A DNA stretch of 64,000 bases from Azolla caroliniana. Taxonomy: Eukaryota; Polypodiophyta. Where the stretch lies: contig JBHGNT010000008.1 in the NCBI GenBank assembly GCA_043228905.1, positions 12,338,001 to 12,402,000 on the forward strand, read 5' to 3'. The translations under genes were made by a program, and so were the position numbers. Every line of letters begins with the position of its first letter. The first letter of the stretch is position 1. Of this stretch, positions 25,301 to 34,966 are shown in pieces. The notes beneath the pieces were generated by a model. The model saw only the letters and a program-made list of their open reading frames with translations. It was not told where the DNA came from and made no database searches.

Positions 25301-28300
25301 GTACAAGTACGAGAGCGGTTGAGCAAACATGAGTCAGAAAGGATTCGATTGGAGAAGTTGTGCGAACTCGAAGAGCATCGGATACTAGGTCTAGTACAGC
25401 TAGAATTGGAACAGCGACAGAGGAAAGCATTCATGGACCGCCACCAGAAAGGCGACAAGAAGGAATTCGGAATCGGCAAACCGGTGTTGGTATTCCAGAC
25501 ACAACTGGGGAGCATGCCGGGGAAGCTCCAATTCAGATGGACAGGACCGTATTGGATAACGAAGGAATTCAAGGGGTCCTATCAATTGGGTACCTTAGCC
25601 GGCGATGTACTTGACAAATGGGTGAACGGTTTTCAGCTAAAACCGTATAAGGAGCCGATGCCAACGAACCCGTTCAAGGCTCCGGAGCAGCACGAAGGAA
25701 ACGAGGATGCCGGGGACCATAGGACGGCAGAGATCAGAGGACAACCGGACATCACCGGACAAGCACCAGAGTTAACCGGGCCGGCGAATCGGCAGAACCA
25801 GCCGGGGTCGGAAGAATCTATGACACCCGGAGTTGGCAAGTAGACTACGCCATATGACCGTTGTACGTAGAGAAAAAAAAATTGATGGAAAAATAATAAT
25901 AATAATAATGGAGATTTGAAACGATTCTAGACGTGAAACGGCAATGATGGGAAAGATAGTTACAACAATGACGTCAACCGGGTACTTAATGCACAGCACG
26001 CGTCATAATAAGCCCATAATTAGCCACGACATGCGGACACATTACCCAAGAATAGGCGGCGACGTATGATCAGAGGACACAGAGTGAGGGAATCTCATTT
26101 CGAGACAGAAAAATTTTAAGACCCCAGCGTGAGAGAGCGAATCAGAGCACCGACAAAGCACAAGAAGCACTTCTCTGGAACGACCTCGACGAAAAAAACA
26201 CAGAACCGATGGCGTTATCTGTTGAAGCGAAAGATTGGCTACAGAGAAACGGACTCAAAGGACTCATGCGGGTAGTCGAAGCTCCACCATACAAGGAACC
26301 GAAGAAAGTCGCCAAAATAATCGATGTCAACGGTATCTCCGAGGCGACCATTCAGGCCGCGATTGAGCTCTAATGCGGGGGTCTCCAGTCAATAGAGAAT
26401 CCGCCAACAGAAATCCTGGACGAGTACTTCAGCGAGTTCTCCATCGCCAGCAATGCCTACCGGACACAAGGTGGTGAGAACATGTTGTTCCGGGGAATCG
26501 CGAAGGTGTTGCTGGAGTATGGGTTCATGCATCCACAGCGGCTTGCCATGCCAAAGAACAGAGCCGCTTTCATTATCGCATCCTTTGAAGGCTTGCGGGT
26601 CAATTGACCACTCATTACAGCGGACTCCCTCCAGATAGCAAATGTGTTGAGAATGTTTAAAAGTTATAACGGCTAGTTAGTTCCAACAGCTAGTTAGCCC
26701 AACGGCCAGATCTTGGCCTTTATAAAGAGGAACTTTCTCCTCATGTAAATATGAGCGATCTCTGTATTTTCTCCCTCCTGTTGTGACATACCAATGTATA
26801 ATGATGTTGTAACCAGAAATAAGCTTATAATAGAAGGATTCTTATCTCTGTACATTTGTGTCTTGCATATTACTACCGCGCCATTAAGTGTGCTGATTTA
26901 AGCAAATATGTCTGTCATCAAGTTTCAAATAATAACACTTTTTGGGGACAATTATCAGGTAATCATGTAAAGTATTAATTTCTTACTTTACCTAATTATC
27001 TTCTAAGGCCAACAGTGACTACATATTTCCAACCAATTTCAGCTGGTTAAAGAATATTAGATGATCTAGTGGTTGCTCAAGTTTGATAAAAAGATGATCA
27101 TGCACTGTTAAGCAATGAAGACATACCAAACTTTGTTTCAATGATCTAATTACTCCAGTTTCATTCCCATCCATGGACAGGATAGGCATCCCAATAGTCG
27201 GAAGAGCCAACTCTATCTGTAGAGAGAGACAAATACATCAGTATATTTTCAAATTTAGAAGAGGTTATAAGATTACTCACCGGCTTTATTGAAAGTATGG
27301 AAATAAGAGCCGAATTGTCTTGGATTATGCGCTCAATTCGTGCATCTATTTTGGTAGCTTGCTCCAACTTACTACGGAAACTGTTTATCTGATCCTGAAA
27401 GTTCTTAGTCAACGTAGCAGACTGAGGTCGAATCCAGCGGTTACCATATTGTGAAAGCAGTCTTGCATCTTCCTGTGCTTCTTTTTGCAGTATTTTCTCA
27501 CACTCAATAAGCAAATCTGTATTGATCTGATTGAATTCTTTTAACTGACTCATTTCAGTCTCCAACCCTAATGGACCCCCATCCAATTGCACTGCTTCAA
27601 CATCCTCTTTAAGTTGCAGAGGTAGTATAGAAGCTCCTTCTAGAGCGTGAAGAGAGTGTGGGAGATCCATCGCTTTCAGTCTCCCCTTGGCTATCTCACT
27701 CACCTGTTGCAATTTCTCTACTTGGCTTCTTACAATTTCATCGACCATTTCAGTGTACCTAGAAAGTGCCTTTGCACTGCTATCTGGCACAATGCTAGCA
27801 AACATCTTCTCCTTACTCGCATCCAGAACATCAAACAAATTGAAAGACTTCACAAGAGAAGCCGCTGGCAGTGGTGATAACGAATCAGCATGAGGAACCT
27901 TCATGAGATAAACAAGGTCATTTTCTTTCTTAGCTTGTTCAAGATTATCATGAACATTTGCTTCTAGTTTAGAAACGGCATCAAGAAGATGACTCACAGC
28001 ACCACGTCCTGATTTCTTTGCCATAGCAAGAAAGTTACTCGCAACACTTAACCGGGCTATTTCTTCGCCAATTTCTTCTCTCTGATGAAGCTCTAAGCCT
28101 ATCCTATAACATGCCTCTCCATGATATTGAGCAGCTTTCAGTTGCACATGAGCAACCCAGGCTCTATCAATGTGTTGATTGAGAGGATGAAGTGCTAATG
28201 CTGCTTGAGCTTCTTCATAATACAGTCCAACTTGCCTTGCAAGCTTACTACATAACAAATGCGGCTTTTGATCAGAAACAGCCTTTTCAAAGAAGCATTC

Positions 28301-28930
28301 TTGAGCTTGAGCAAGCATAAGCCTCTCCAACATCCCAACACATTCCACTGAGATATCTATAGTAGAATTGTTTCCATTAAAAGCCTTGATAGAGATATTA
28401 TCTCTAACAAAAGCAAAAGCACCAGCTGCTGCTTGGAAGCAATTACAAGCTTGTTTAATGCCATTAAGGGTAGATCTCTCAGCACTCAAAGCTATCTGGC
28501 TTTGTATAGCACCTAAGTTGAACACAATAGATGCTTTTTCATAATGTATGTTATGTTGGGTTGCCTTCTTACCTGGCTTAAAGGCGTCATTCCATGTGAA
28601 AGTGATAGCATTCACATGCTCTTTTTCACTGGATATTGGAAATCGTGATTCCATCACACAAAGAGCTCTGTAGTACCTTTGCAAAAGGTCTCTTCGAGAC
28701 TCAAGCGAACTTGAAGCTTTCTCAACATCTTCTCGAAGCTTATGAACCATTTTTAGGTCTTCTTCGTTGTCAGAAGCCTCTCTTTCTGAATAGTTTTTCA
28801 GAATATACATCCTCAGAGGTCTGTATAGATCAACAGGGCTTGTTTTCTTCTCTTGGATAGCAAGCATTACATTATTTGTGCATGAAGGAGTAACCATAGC
28901 CACGCCCACAGAACAGAGAGTATTCAACAC
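11232..28930 (-). CDS. ALIX: ALIX/BRO1-domain ESCRT accessory protein
   Basis: Homologue of plant ALIX (BRO1), a cytosolic adaptor that binds ESCRT-III and helps sort ubiquitinated cargo into multivesicular bodies. Coding exons by splice signals and frame are 28930-27281, 27216-27127, 12502-12434, 12351-12211, 11961-11913, 11806-11700 and 11579-11232 (stop TAA), giving about 817 residues against roughly 850 in angiosperms. All borders are GT/AG. The BRO1 domain covers residues about 20-400 (VDLYRPLRMYILKNYSERE, FNLGAIQSQIAL, CVGMLERLMLAQAQECFFEK). The helical V domain spans about 400-700 (SRYTEMVDEIVRSQVEKLQ, RWIRPQSATLTKN). The tail is rich in Pro, Tyr, Gln and Ser, as usual for ALIX (PPYPGWQGPYYN). 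An alternative start at 28897 fits relatives better. The second intron is 14.6 kb and full of retrotransposons. All exons appear intact, so the gene is probably functional. Confidence 0.9.
12504..13702. other. intron sequence without a supported feature
   Basis: AT-rich part of ALIX intron 2 between exon 3 and the copia insertion. Two loosely similar segments (about 13020-13190 and 13220-13400, sharing cctataatttcct, tttgacacctctgcaagactc and similar phrases) suggest an old local duplication. No gene is seen. Confidence 0.5.
13703..13913 (-). repeat. 3' LTR of the ALIX-intron copia element
   Basis: 211 bp; on the minus strand it starts TGTTGGGAATAAAG and ends CCTTCA. It matches the 5' LTR apart from a short indel and scattered substitutions. 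It contains GA-rich microsatellite sequence. Confidence 0.9.
14005..16776 (-). pseudogene. copia pol: integrase-RT-RNase H, long open frame
   Basis: An open frame of 923 residues. Integrase core: LVHSDVCQMPG, CLCSDNGGEYVS and VAERMNRTIQ carry D, D and [25 protein letters not shown], then the catalytic box [10 protein letters not shown]. RNase H: GFTNADYAGHADCRKSTSGY, ALSTIEAEYFAA, CDSQSAIML. It ends just before the 3' LTR. A single in-frame TGA (16780-16782) separates it from the upstream protease/pre-integrase frame. Only that codon prevents one continuous pol frame in this part, which fits a recent insertion. The first residues listed are internal to the original protein, not a natural start. 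Confidence 0.9.
16780..17424 (-). pseudogene. copia protease and pre-integrase region
   Basis: The protease active-site motif is WILDSGASFHVT, with intact Asp-Ser-Gly. It is followed by the GAG pre-integrase domain, ending SVSLWHDRL at a premature TGA. The frame is shared with the downstream integrase-RT segment. Confidence 0.85.
17348..18147 (-). pseudogene. copia gag, frameshifted
   Basis: The gag polyprotein (UBN2 type) is spread over three frames. It includes the start region (KLEGAHNFAVWKKQCYNILL), the middle (STIELSISDALLFNIEGLDC, IWTRLEELYAQKT) and a nucleocapsid part with one zinc knuckle (CHHYGKNGHFKRDC) in which the second Cys is Tyr. At least two frameshifts break it. In an active element it would form the virus-like particle shell. 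Confidence 0.8.
18200..18211 (-). other. primer-binding site (tRNA-iMet)
   Basis: The minus strand reads TGGTATCAGAGC, the standard copia primer-binding site complementary to the 3' end of initiator methionine tRNA. Confidence 0.9.
18215..18433 (-). repeat. 5' LTR of the ALIX-intron copia element
   Basis: 219 bp; it starts TGTTGGGAATAAAG at 18433 on the minus strand and ends GCTGCCTTCA at 18215. The tRNA primer site follows four bases further on. Confidence 0.9.
18439..19603. other. intron sequence with simple repeats
   Basis: Part of ALIX intron 2 between the copia and gypsy insertions. It holds a (TG/TGA)-rich stretch near 19020-19110, CT-rich runs near 19244-19280, and a (TTTC)n tract near 19302-19343. 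No gene is seen. Confidence 0.6.
19302..19343. repeat. (TTTC)n microsatellite
   Basis: About ten uninterrupted TTTC units followed by CT-rich sequence. Confidence 0.95.
19604..20034 (+). repeat. 5' LTR of gypsy B
   Basis: About 431 bp, TGTTCCGG...AAACACA, with a TATATAAGG box near 19767. It is followed by attttggcaatc, comparable to the sequence just after the LTR of the related element G (cttttggcacac). The end points are by eye and no second LTR is available to confirm them. Confidence 0.55.
20115..22046 (+). pseudogene. gag with three zinc knuckles, gypsy B
   Basis: The capsid part (about 20600-21180; SKIAEFGLSLDG, PQFIIRFQNLHRQLTQAL) is broken by several stops. The nucleocapsid part has CTTCLNSGHSSLEC (21187-21228), then a second CCHC with its first Cys replaced by Tyr (YAVCHSRAHTIERC, 21244-21285). 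An Arg/Tyr/Asp/Gly-rich linker follows, and then an intact third knuckle CYFCRQERHYSNQC (21741-21782). Element G has the same three-knuckle arrangement. The N-terminal 20115-20583 segment is polar and of uncertain coding status. Confidence 0.75.
22033..22434 (+). pseudogene. aspartic protease, gypsy B
   Basis: Retropepsin-like domain: VTVIVKGKEVPGTIING, GSKVNVIS, IQEWEPCPFWLRM, LEITIGGHAFRI. The usual catalytic Asp is Asn (INGGS), as in element A. Confidence 0.75.
22545..23922 (+). pseudogene. linker and reverse transcriptase, gypsy B
   Basis: The acidic linker (LADEEVDQYLAENP, IRELRQAQEALEREL) leads into RT after a frameshift near 22950. RT motifs are LSPIVVIPKKNGKIQVCVDY, DAFPLPFTDGVLDAM, FLDSFSGYNQIRIHP and the catalytic FLDD box (MQVFLDDFVVY). 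The segment NPAKCAFGVTSEALLGHIVS, which element A lacks, is present. A TAG near 23920 separates it from RNase H. Confidence 0.85.
23923..24552 (+). pseudogene. RNase H, gypsy B
   Basis: RNase HI-type motifs FHVFVDASN (just downstream of the stop), VYYVSRKLS, YSTTEREALGMVY and FDVDHSALIYLVS, then RPGVWHAVADYLSQLES. The frame closes at 24552 within the tether before integrase. Confidence 0.8.
24600..25843 (+). pseudogene. integrase, gypsy B
   Basis: A zinc-binding remnant (CRECDLCQRLGQP) and the rve core WGLDFVGPF ... LISNQGGHF ... GLVESTNKTL. The second catalytic Asp is Asn (ISNQGG) where element A keeps Asp, so this copy cannot catalyse integration. One stop (25136-25138) separates the core from a long C-terminal frame (25145-25843) that ends in a Pro/Gly/Glu-rich tail. 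I do not see a chromodomain. Confidence 0.85.
26209..26644 (+). pseudogene. accessory ORF downstream of integrase, gypsy B
   Basis: It is collinear with the conserved domain of the accessory ORF in element A (about 2568-2140, minus strand). Shared motifs are MALS at the start, VEAP, KVAK, SIENP, AYRTQGG, LFR, EYGF, HP and AFIIA. About half the residues match by eye. Two in-frame stops are present (near 26371 and 26606). The frame is cut at 26644 at the start of an LTR-like sequence, so the region corresponding to the hydrophobic and helical tail of A is absent. Confidence 0.65.
26645..26937 (+). repeat. LTR-like segment, possibly a solo or truncated LTR
   Basis: Starts TGTTGAGAATG, ends AATAACA, and contains a TATAAAGAGG box near 26721. 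It is followed by ctttttggggac, resembling the sequence that follows gypsy LTRs. It begins exactly where the accessory ORF of element B breaks. I found no target duplication. Confidence 0.4.
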
Positions 28931-29256
28931 AGGAAAAAAGAAATATCCCGGAGAAATTATGCACTTTTCCTAATTGAGATTAAAACCTGGGAAATCCTCG
29001 CGCGATTGTTTGGTCCCGGATAAAACAATTAATGTGCAGACATTATGTAAGGCTGAATCTTATTTATTGAAGGACTCTGCAGATTTGGATACCTGTTTAT
29101 ATTGGGATTCTGTTGATGGATAGTTTCTGAATGTTGTTAATGAATGGCTACTCTCTCTCTCTCTCTCTTTCTTGTGTGCTCTGCTCTGCTCTGCTGTGTT
29201 TGGGTGTTTGAGGGGGGCGGGGGGGGCCATCCCATCCCTGACGTTTACCAAAGTAC

Positions 29257-29297
<41 letters not shown>

Positions 29298-31065
29298 AGT
29301 GGAGTGGACCGACCACCACCAACAACCAACCAACCCATACATAACACATACCCACCTTTTCCTTCTTCTTCATTCATTCATAGCTTGCCGTGTCAAGTGT
29401 GTAATATGTATGTATCCAGGACCAGCCAAACTTTTAACACCATTTTCTCCTCAATTTCTAGATCTATAGAAATAACCCTCCCTTCCCCACACATGAGTAA
29501 GTACATACATTGTATATATGTACATGCTTCCAACTCTCTTAGTATGACTGAGTGGATGGGTGAGTATGTATATGGTTGAAGTTAAGTTAGTTCATATACA
29601 CGCATTTTAACACAAACTCCATGAATTGTAGCAAGTTGATTTTTTTCCAAAATGAAGCTACTTTCCCATTAGTTAGGAAAATTGTGGCAAGTTGATTGAT
29701 TCATGTATAGCTGCTATTATATGGGCTATCACTCACCCATTCACCTCACTTGGTATGCCTGAAAACTAAAGAGCATGCCCATTATCACTCATAAACACAT
29801 TGTGTTATCCTCATGAGGGCATTCGATGCAAGCTAAAAATGGGAAATGCTCTCATTAGTATTAGCACATCCAAATGTTTAAATATCCATTCATGTTTGCT
29901 ATGGATCAATGCTCTTGAGATTCCAATTCTATTGACTTTGGCCTCTACTTGCATTACCGTGTATTAGACCTCTATATAATTGTTGATTTTAATGTTAAGC
30001 ATCATTTTTATTGGCATATGTGCTTCATTTTCGCCATTCTCTAAACACAAAGGAGTCAACAATCAAACAAAATCATCTGTATTAGCGTCTCTTGAGGCCA
30101 AAATTGTTAATTGAAATAAAAACATTTGAGGAATATTCTCGTTTTGAAACAAAACTTTTCAACTATATTGAAATAAAAAAATTTAAGGAGTATTCATGAT
30201 TTGATCTCAAACATTGACTTTCAATAACTCACAAATTGTGAATCATATTTATGCGATTTGAATCTATCTCTTAATTTGCAAGTTATATGGAGTAACTTAC
30301 AAGAAATATATCGAAAGAAAATTAGCAAATCAATCCCATAAGCCTATTCAAGGCCTTGAAGGGTCAGGGTAGATCTCTCGCCCTGAGGAGGGGGTCGTGG
30401 TTGTTAGCAAAGGCAACGAGCCATTGTTGCTAAGTTTCGCGTGCGTGTGTCACTCAAGTGGGGCCATAGGGGCCTTGGACCAAGGGGTCAAAGGGGTGAG
30501 GAAGTTGGAGGTTCGATTAGTGTAGCGACTCGTATGACAATTAGCAGGCGATTAAGGTGAATACACACGAGGTTAGGGAAAAATGTAGACGAAAATATAC
30601 AAGAGTTATGTTGCAAAAATTAGGGTTTATACAATGGTTAAGTTAGATACCACAATTTCAGTGGTTTGTACAAAATGATCACCCAATATGAGCACAAAAT
30701 GAACAAGTCGAACAAATGAAAGGATGGCTAAAGAACCCGATGAAGGCAAGTCTAGTGGGCTCCAAGTCCGACTACCTCCAATGGCTATGTTGTCTCGATT
30801 CGGAGTAGCTCTCGTGCCACTACAACCTCCCTTCCACGATCAATACACGAGTTAGCTCGTCCTTATCCTGAATCCATCAATGCGTATAACATTCTCCATC
30901 GTGGAGAAGACGATTGAACCTTTGAGTAGATGACCACCAAAATGTAGAAGAAGCCATTGAAGAATAAACGCAAACCCAAAATTCTAACTCTCAAGTAAGA
31001 AGAAGAATAGATGCAAAACTCACACGAAAGAAGAACCATATGCACTCATAAGGAACATATAAACT
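28931..31065. other. ALIX upstream region and spacer
   Basis: Region 5' of ALIX, where its promoter must lie. I cannot fix a TATA box or transcription start. It contains a CT run (29153-29170), a (TGTA)n tract (29254-29295) and otherwise AT-rich sequence. No gene is seen. Confidence 0.5.
29254..29295. repeat. (TGTA)n microsatellite upstream of ALIX
   Basis: About ten ATGT/TGTA units roughly 330 bp upstream of the ALIX start codon. Confidence 0.9.
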
Positions 31066-31347
31066 TGTTGAGAATCGAACTCAACTTCCCCAATGAAATG
31101 GTTTCACACTAGCTAGAGGACATATTAGGCTAGTTTTGTAAATAACAAAAAGGGCAGTTGCCCTAGACTAGTTGGTATTTAAAGCAACCTTTTGTAACTT
31201 AGTTACTATTGGACATAATTTTATTGTTCACTAATATGGCTTCTTGTTCTAAGCTCTCTGTCTGTCTGTCTCTCTCTCTCATTGTCTTACGTGTACACAC
31301 AACTCACTTCCGTTGCACAACATCACCTACACTCACGATTCTTTACA
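31066..31347 (+). repeat. 5' LTR of copia C
   Basis: 282 bp, TGTTGAGAATCG...CTTTACA, ending exactly at the tRNA-iMet primer site. It contains a (TGTC)n/(TC)n run near the R/U5 part. Confidence 0.8.
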
Positions 31348-31452
31348 TGGTATCAGAGTGTGTGGTTTTCTGATCAAGCTTATTCAACTGTGTTGTGCTA
31401 CACACCGATGATCAACAAAACCGGTTTAAGCAACATAGAAGAAATCGACATC

Positions 31453-32250
31453 ATGAATACTCATATGGGAAGCGCTCTTCTTACAGAGAAGCTTGACAGA
31501 ACTAACGTTGCATCTTGGGAATACAAGATGCATCAATACCTTGTCGGTCAAGAATATTGGAGCTATAGTGAGGGAGCTCACGAAACGCAACCCAACCCAA
31601 CACACGCCGACTATCCAACTGTGTGCTGCAAGCCGTGTGTTGTATTGCCTTGCTTTATGCGTTCATGATCACATGCTCGACTATATTCGAGAGGCAAAGA
31701 TGCCAAAAGAAGCTTGGGGTAATCTCAAGAAGATTTTCACAGCCAACATGGCTGCATGAAAGCTTCCACTCCAGCAAAAGTTAGACAATATACAACAGAA
31801 GGATACGTCGATCACCGGCTACACCTTGAAGATCAAGGAACTGTATGATGCCCTCAGTTCAATCAATGTCATCATCGACGATGATGAAATGGTGCAAATA
31901 TGCCTCGGCGGCCTAGCACCATGATTCAACACGATTAGATCGGCCATTCTCGCAAGGGAGAATTCTCCTTCCTTTTTCGACCTTCAGTTGATACTACTGG
32001 TGGAAGAAAATCATGCCCGACAAAGGAGCAATGCACCTGATGGTTAGATGCTCTACTCCCAATCGGATGATGGAAGAGGATTCAGCCGAGGCCGACAGGG
32101 TTAGCCGGCTTGAGAATGCAATTCCCATCATTGGCAAGAGGCCAGAAACACTCCTAGGGAGTTCAGTAGAAGGGGGAGTCATCCTGTTGGACCGAGCCAC
32201 CAAAACAACCCGATTGAATGCAGGTATTGTGGAAAACTTGACCACACCTA
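31453..32250 (+). pseudogene. gag, copia C
   Basis: Starts MNTHMGSALLTEKLDRT and matches the gag of element E (MNTQMGSALPTEKLDR at 55700). Recognisable motifs continue through several frames (KMHQYLVGQ, CVHDHMLDYIREAKMPKEAW, IDDDEMVQICLGGLAP). Frameshifts and stops break it, and the nucleocapsid is hardly recognisable. Confidence 0.75.
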
Positions 32251-32501
32251 AGGTGAGGTCAGTTGTGTGGTGGGTTGCCTCTCATTAAACATTTTCCATG
32301 CTCTTTTACTCTCTTGTCCTAGAAACAATCGATACAAATGATTTCAAATTTATTTGTGAGCAAGGTGGCAAAGGAGTATTTCTTAGACGAGTTTACAACG
32401 TATCTCCAAAAGGAAGGAATTCGATGAGAATTCTTGTGTCAACACACACCTCAACAAAACGGAGTAGCCGAACGAAAGAATTGGCACATAGTAGAGGTGG
32501 C

Positions 32502-32732
32502 AAGTGTTGGGAAACAGGTCCCTCCGGATGGGATCTGGATGAGAACCAGATGAGTCGGATCGGACGAGATAAAGGAAGGAACCGAATCGAATGGATCTGG
32601 AAGGAGTCCGACTGGATTCGGTATAAACCAGAAAATAGGAACATATTAGTAAATATGTTTAGACGTGACCGCTGAGCCTGGTCATATTTGTAAATAGCCC
32701 CCAAAGTTATATAAGTATAAATATAACTAGGG
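32502..32732 (+). repeat. truncated LTR of copia family D (D3)
   Basis: Begins TGTTGGGAAACAGGTCCCTC, the same terminus as the LTRs of D1 and D2 read on the minus strand. It is cut at 32732 by the LTR of element E. Confidence 0.65.
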
Positions 32733-33152
32733 TGTAAAGAATTGGGTATGATTCTTGTGTAGTGGAAGAGATGTGTGTTATGTATATGTGTGGGAGGAAT
32801 TAGAGGAAAGAAGAGAGAACACAAGATAGATAGAAAAAGGAATACTCAAGAAGAAGGTTTATATTCACAAGTAGAATAGCAAAGTGTAGCATTACAAGGA
32901 GTCACAACCAACTTAGTATGAAGTATGAGGAGGGTGCTTTATATATAGTCACCCTCTCTCTTCATTAACTAACTACAACAACCACTCTCGCTTGGGGAAT
33001 GTGAAGACTCATAGTCATGGGGAATATGTAACTCATTAGTTATGTGTCATAGAATATGAATCTATGACACATAGTTAATGTGTAGAGAGTAGTGGTGTGA
33101 ATCTTGGCCTTTGAGTTCACATGTTGCACTATGTTGAGCTTGATTCTCAACA
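32733..33152 (-). repeat. 3' LTR of copia E (left half)
   Basis: 420 bp; TGTTGAGAATCAAGC at 33152 to TTCTTTACA at 32733 on the minus strand. It is clearly related to the LTR at 55860-56244 but markedly diverged from it. Confidence 0.75.
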
Positions 33153-33902
33153 CGCCCCCTCAAGCTCAACTCGGGTTGGTTCCTTTTGATTGATGTCCGC
33201 TTCGGCTGGTATCTGGTTTAGATGATCTCTGGTGTCCACTTCGGCTCGTACCTGGTTCGGACGGTATCCGGTTCTCACTTCTACTCCCCCTCAAACTTGC
33301 CAAGTCAGGGATCATCAATCCAAGGTCTGACATAAATTGCTGAAGCTTGTCGGCTCCTGGGGCCTTGGTGAAGATGTCAGTTGTTTGAAGATTCGTGTTG
33401 ATGTGTAGAAGATCGACATCTCCGGTCTGAACATGCTCTCAAATGAAGTGGTTGTGCACTTCGATATACTTTGTGCGTGCATGGACCACCGGGTTCTGAG
33501 CCAAATATATACTGCTCATGTTGTCGCAATAAATGGGATCGGATCCTTGATGGGAAAGCCTAGATCCTTCAAAATCCTCTTGGAGTTTGCATGAATTGGC
33601 TAAGGAGGCCGACTGGATAGTTCAGGTTGGGTCAAGTGATCGTGAGATAGATGAGGCTCCCGACTGGATATTGAGTCGGCTCGCACTTGTCTGTGTCGGA
33701 GCCGGCATCTAGTTTGAGGTTTCGATCGAGAGGGGGTTGCCACAGATTTGCACTTTGTCATCCCGAACTTGTATAATAAGTTGAGAATTCTAGTGCCGTT
33801 GAGAGATCATAATGCTAGTCGGAATCCAAATTACTTCGATGCCTAGGAAGTAATGAAGTTCCTTCATGTCCGTCATCTCGAATTTATTGGAGAGCAAGGA
33901 TT

Positions 33903-34583
33903 TCACTTGTTGATGTCGACTAAACTTTCTCCTCCAATGACCAGATCATCCACGTATAGGATGATGACAATCGAGCTTCTAGAGTCGTTTCGTATGTAGA
34001 GGGAGTTGTTGGATTTTGACATTCGAAAGCCGATTTGATGAAGATATTGAGTAATCTTTGAATGCCAAGCACACAGTGCTTTCTTGAGGCAGTAGAGAGG
34101 CTTCTTCAGTTGGTATACGACTTTCGGATGAATGTTGGATTCGAAGTTGGGTGGTTGTACCATGTACACCTCCTCTTCTAATTCGCCTTGAAGAAAGGCG
34201 TTCTTGACGTCCATTTGGTGGAGGTGCCACCCTTTTGTCGCTGCAAGTGTGATCATGGTTCGCATAGTCGTCATCTTCGCCACCGGGGCAAATGTCTCTT
34301 TGTAGTCGACTCCATGCGTCTGTGCATATCCTTTTGCTACGAGTTGAGCTTTGTAGCGGTTTACGGAGCCGTCAGTGTTATACTTCACCTTGTAGATCCA
34401 TCTGCAGCCGATCACCTTCTTGTGCGATGAGTGGCGGACAAGATCCCATGTCTTGTTTTTGGAGAGTGCTTGCATCTCTTCATTCATCTCTTCAACCCAT
34501 CTAGGGTCCTTTGCGGCTTTGGAAAACGTTTCCGGCTCCTGTACAATCGCTACCTTCATCATAAAGGCGTAATAGTACGCCAT
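33903..34583 (-). pseudogene. reverse transcriptase, copia E
   Basis: Copia RT: GCRWIYKVKYNTDGSVNRYK, FAPVAKMTTMRTM, QMDVKNAFLQGELEEEVYM and the catalytic box LYVDDLVIGG. It is open for 226 residues and then breaks in the RNase H connection. Upstream on the minus strand is a Ser/Pro/Glu-rich integrase tail (34621-34966). Confidence 0.85.
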
Positions 34584-34966
34584 ATAATCATTGTAGTCGA
34601 ATCGGCTTACGAGGTTCTTTTCACGGGTGGATCGGGCGGAGCTTCTCGTTTGCGGATACTACGGCTTTCTTCGCTCCATTTGTCCGGATGTCAAGGACTT
34701 CAAACTCACTATCGAGGGAGTGAGTCGATTCGTTGTCGTCGAAGTGATCATCTTCATAGTCCGGCATTTTAGGCTTCCCTTTGTCCAGCTTTGGACTCGG
34801 CCGAGATGTGCTTTGATCCTTCGGAGGCTCTTGTGGCCCACTAAGCCTTGTCGTAATCGGGCTTTCTTCGAACATGCGCGTGAGCCGATCTTTGGCTTCT
34901 ATCTCTATTTCGGCGGATTCGGGGTCGAGCGGGATCAGAGTCGAAGTTGTTGTTGTCCGCCAGAAT

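Larger units (their letters stand above)
19604..26644 (+). mobile_element. Ty3/gypsy retrotransposon B in the ALIX intron
   Basis: Plus-strand element in antisense to ALIX: 5' LTR (19604-20034), gag with three zinc knuckles (about 20115-21782), protease (22033-22434), linker, RT (about 22960-23922), RNase H (about 23925-24552), integrase (about 24600-25843) and an accessory ORF (26209-26644). All pol motifs are recognisable, but there are stops and frameshifts in most parts. No 3' LTR matching the 5' LTR is present. The accessory ORF is cut at about 26644, where an unrelated LTR-like sequence begins. Confidence 0.85.
12503..27126 (-). other. giant ALIX intron 2 (14,624 bp)
   Basis: The donor is GTATGT just after exon 2 (ends 27127) and the acceptor is ATGTAG before exon 3 (starts 12502). 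The phase is 0 on both sides and protein homology continues directly across. The intron contains a complete copia element, gypsy B, an LTR-like segment and microsatellites. The other ALIX introns whose borders I placed are 64 to 250 bp. Confidence 0.85.
31066..32501 (+). mobile_element. copia element C, truncated
   Basis: The 5' LTR (31066-31347) is followed directly by a TGGTATCAGAG primer-binding site (31348-31358), then gag from 31453, then a short piece of integrase (NGVAERKN near 32460). Protease and most of integrase are missing, and the element is cut at 32501 by an LTR of another family. Its gag is closely related to that of element E. Confidence 0.85.
32733..34966 (-). mobile_element. 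copia element E, 3' half
   Basis: Minus-strand 3' LTR (32733-33152) preceded by a purine tract (GAGGGGGCG), decayed RNase H (about 33200-33900), RT (33903-34583) and the integrase-RT linker to 34966. There a gypsy LTR interrupts the coding sequence. The 5' half of the same family lies at 53610-56244. Confidence 0.8.

Noticed and set aside
26645-26937. 3' LTR of gypsy B
   Set aside because: It shows no similarity to the 5' LTR at 19604-20034, so it is a different sequence.
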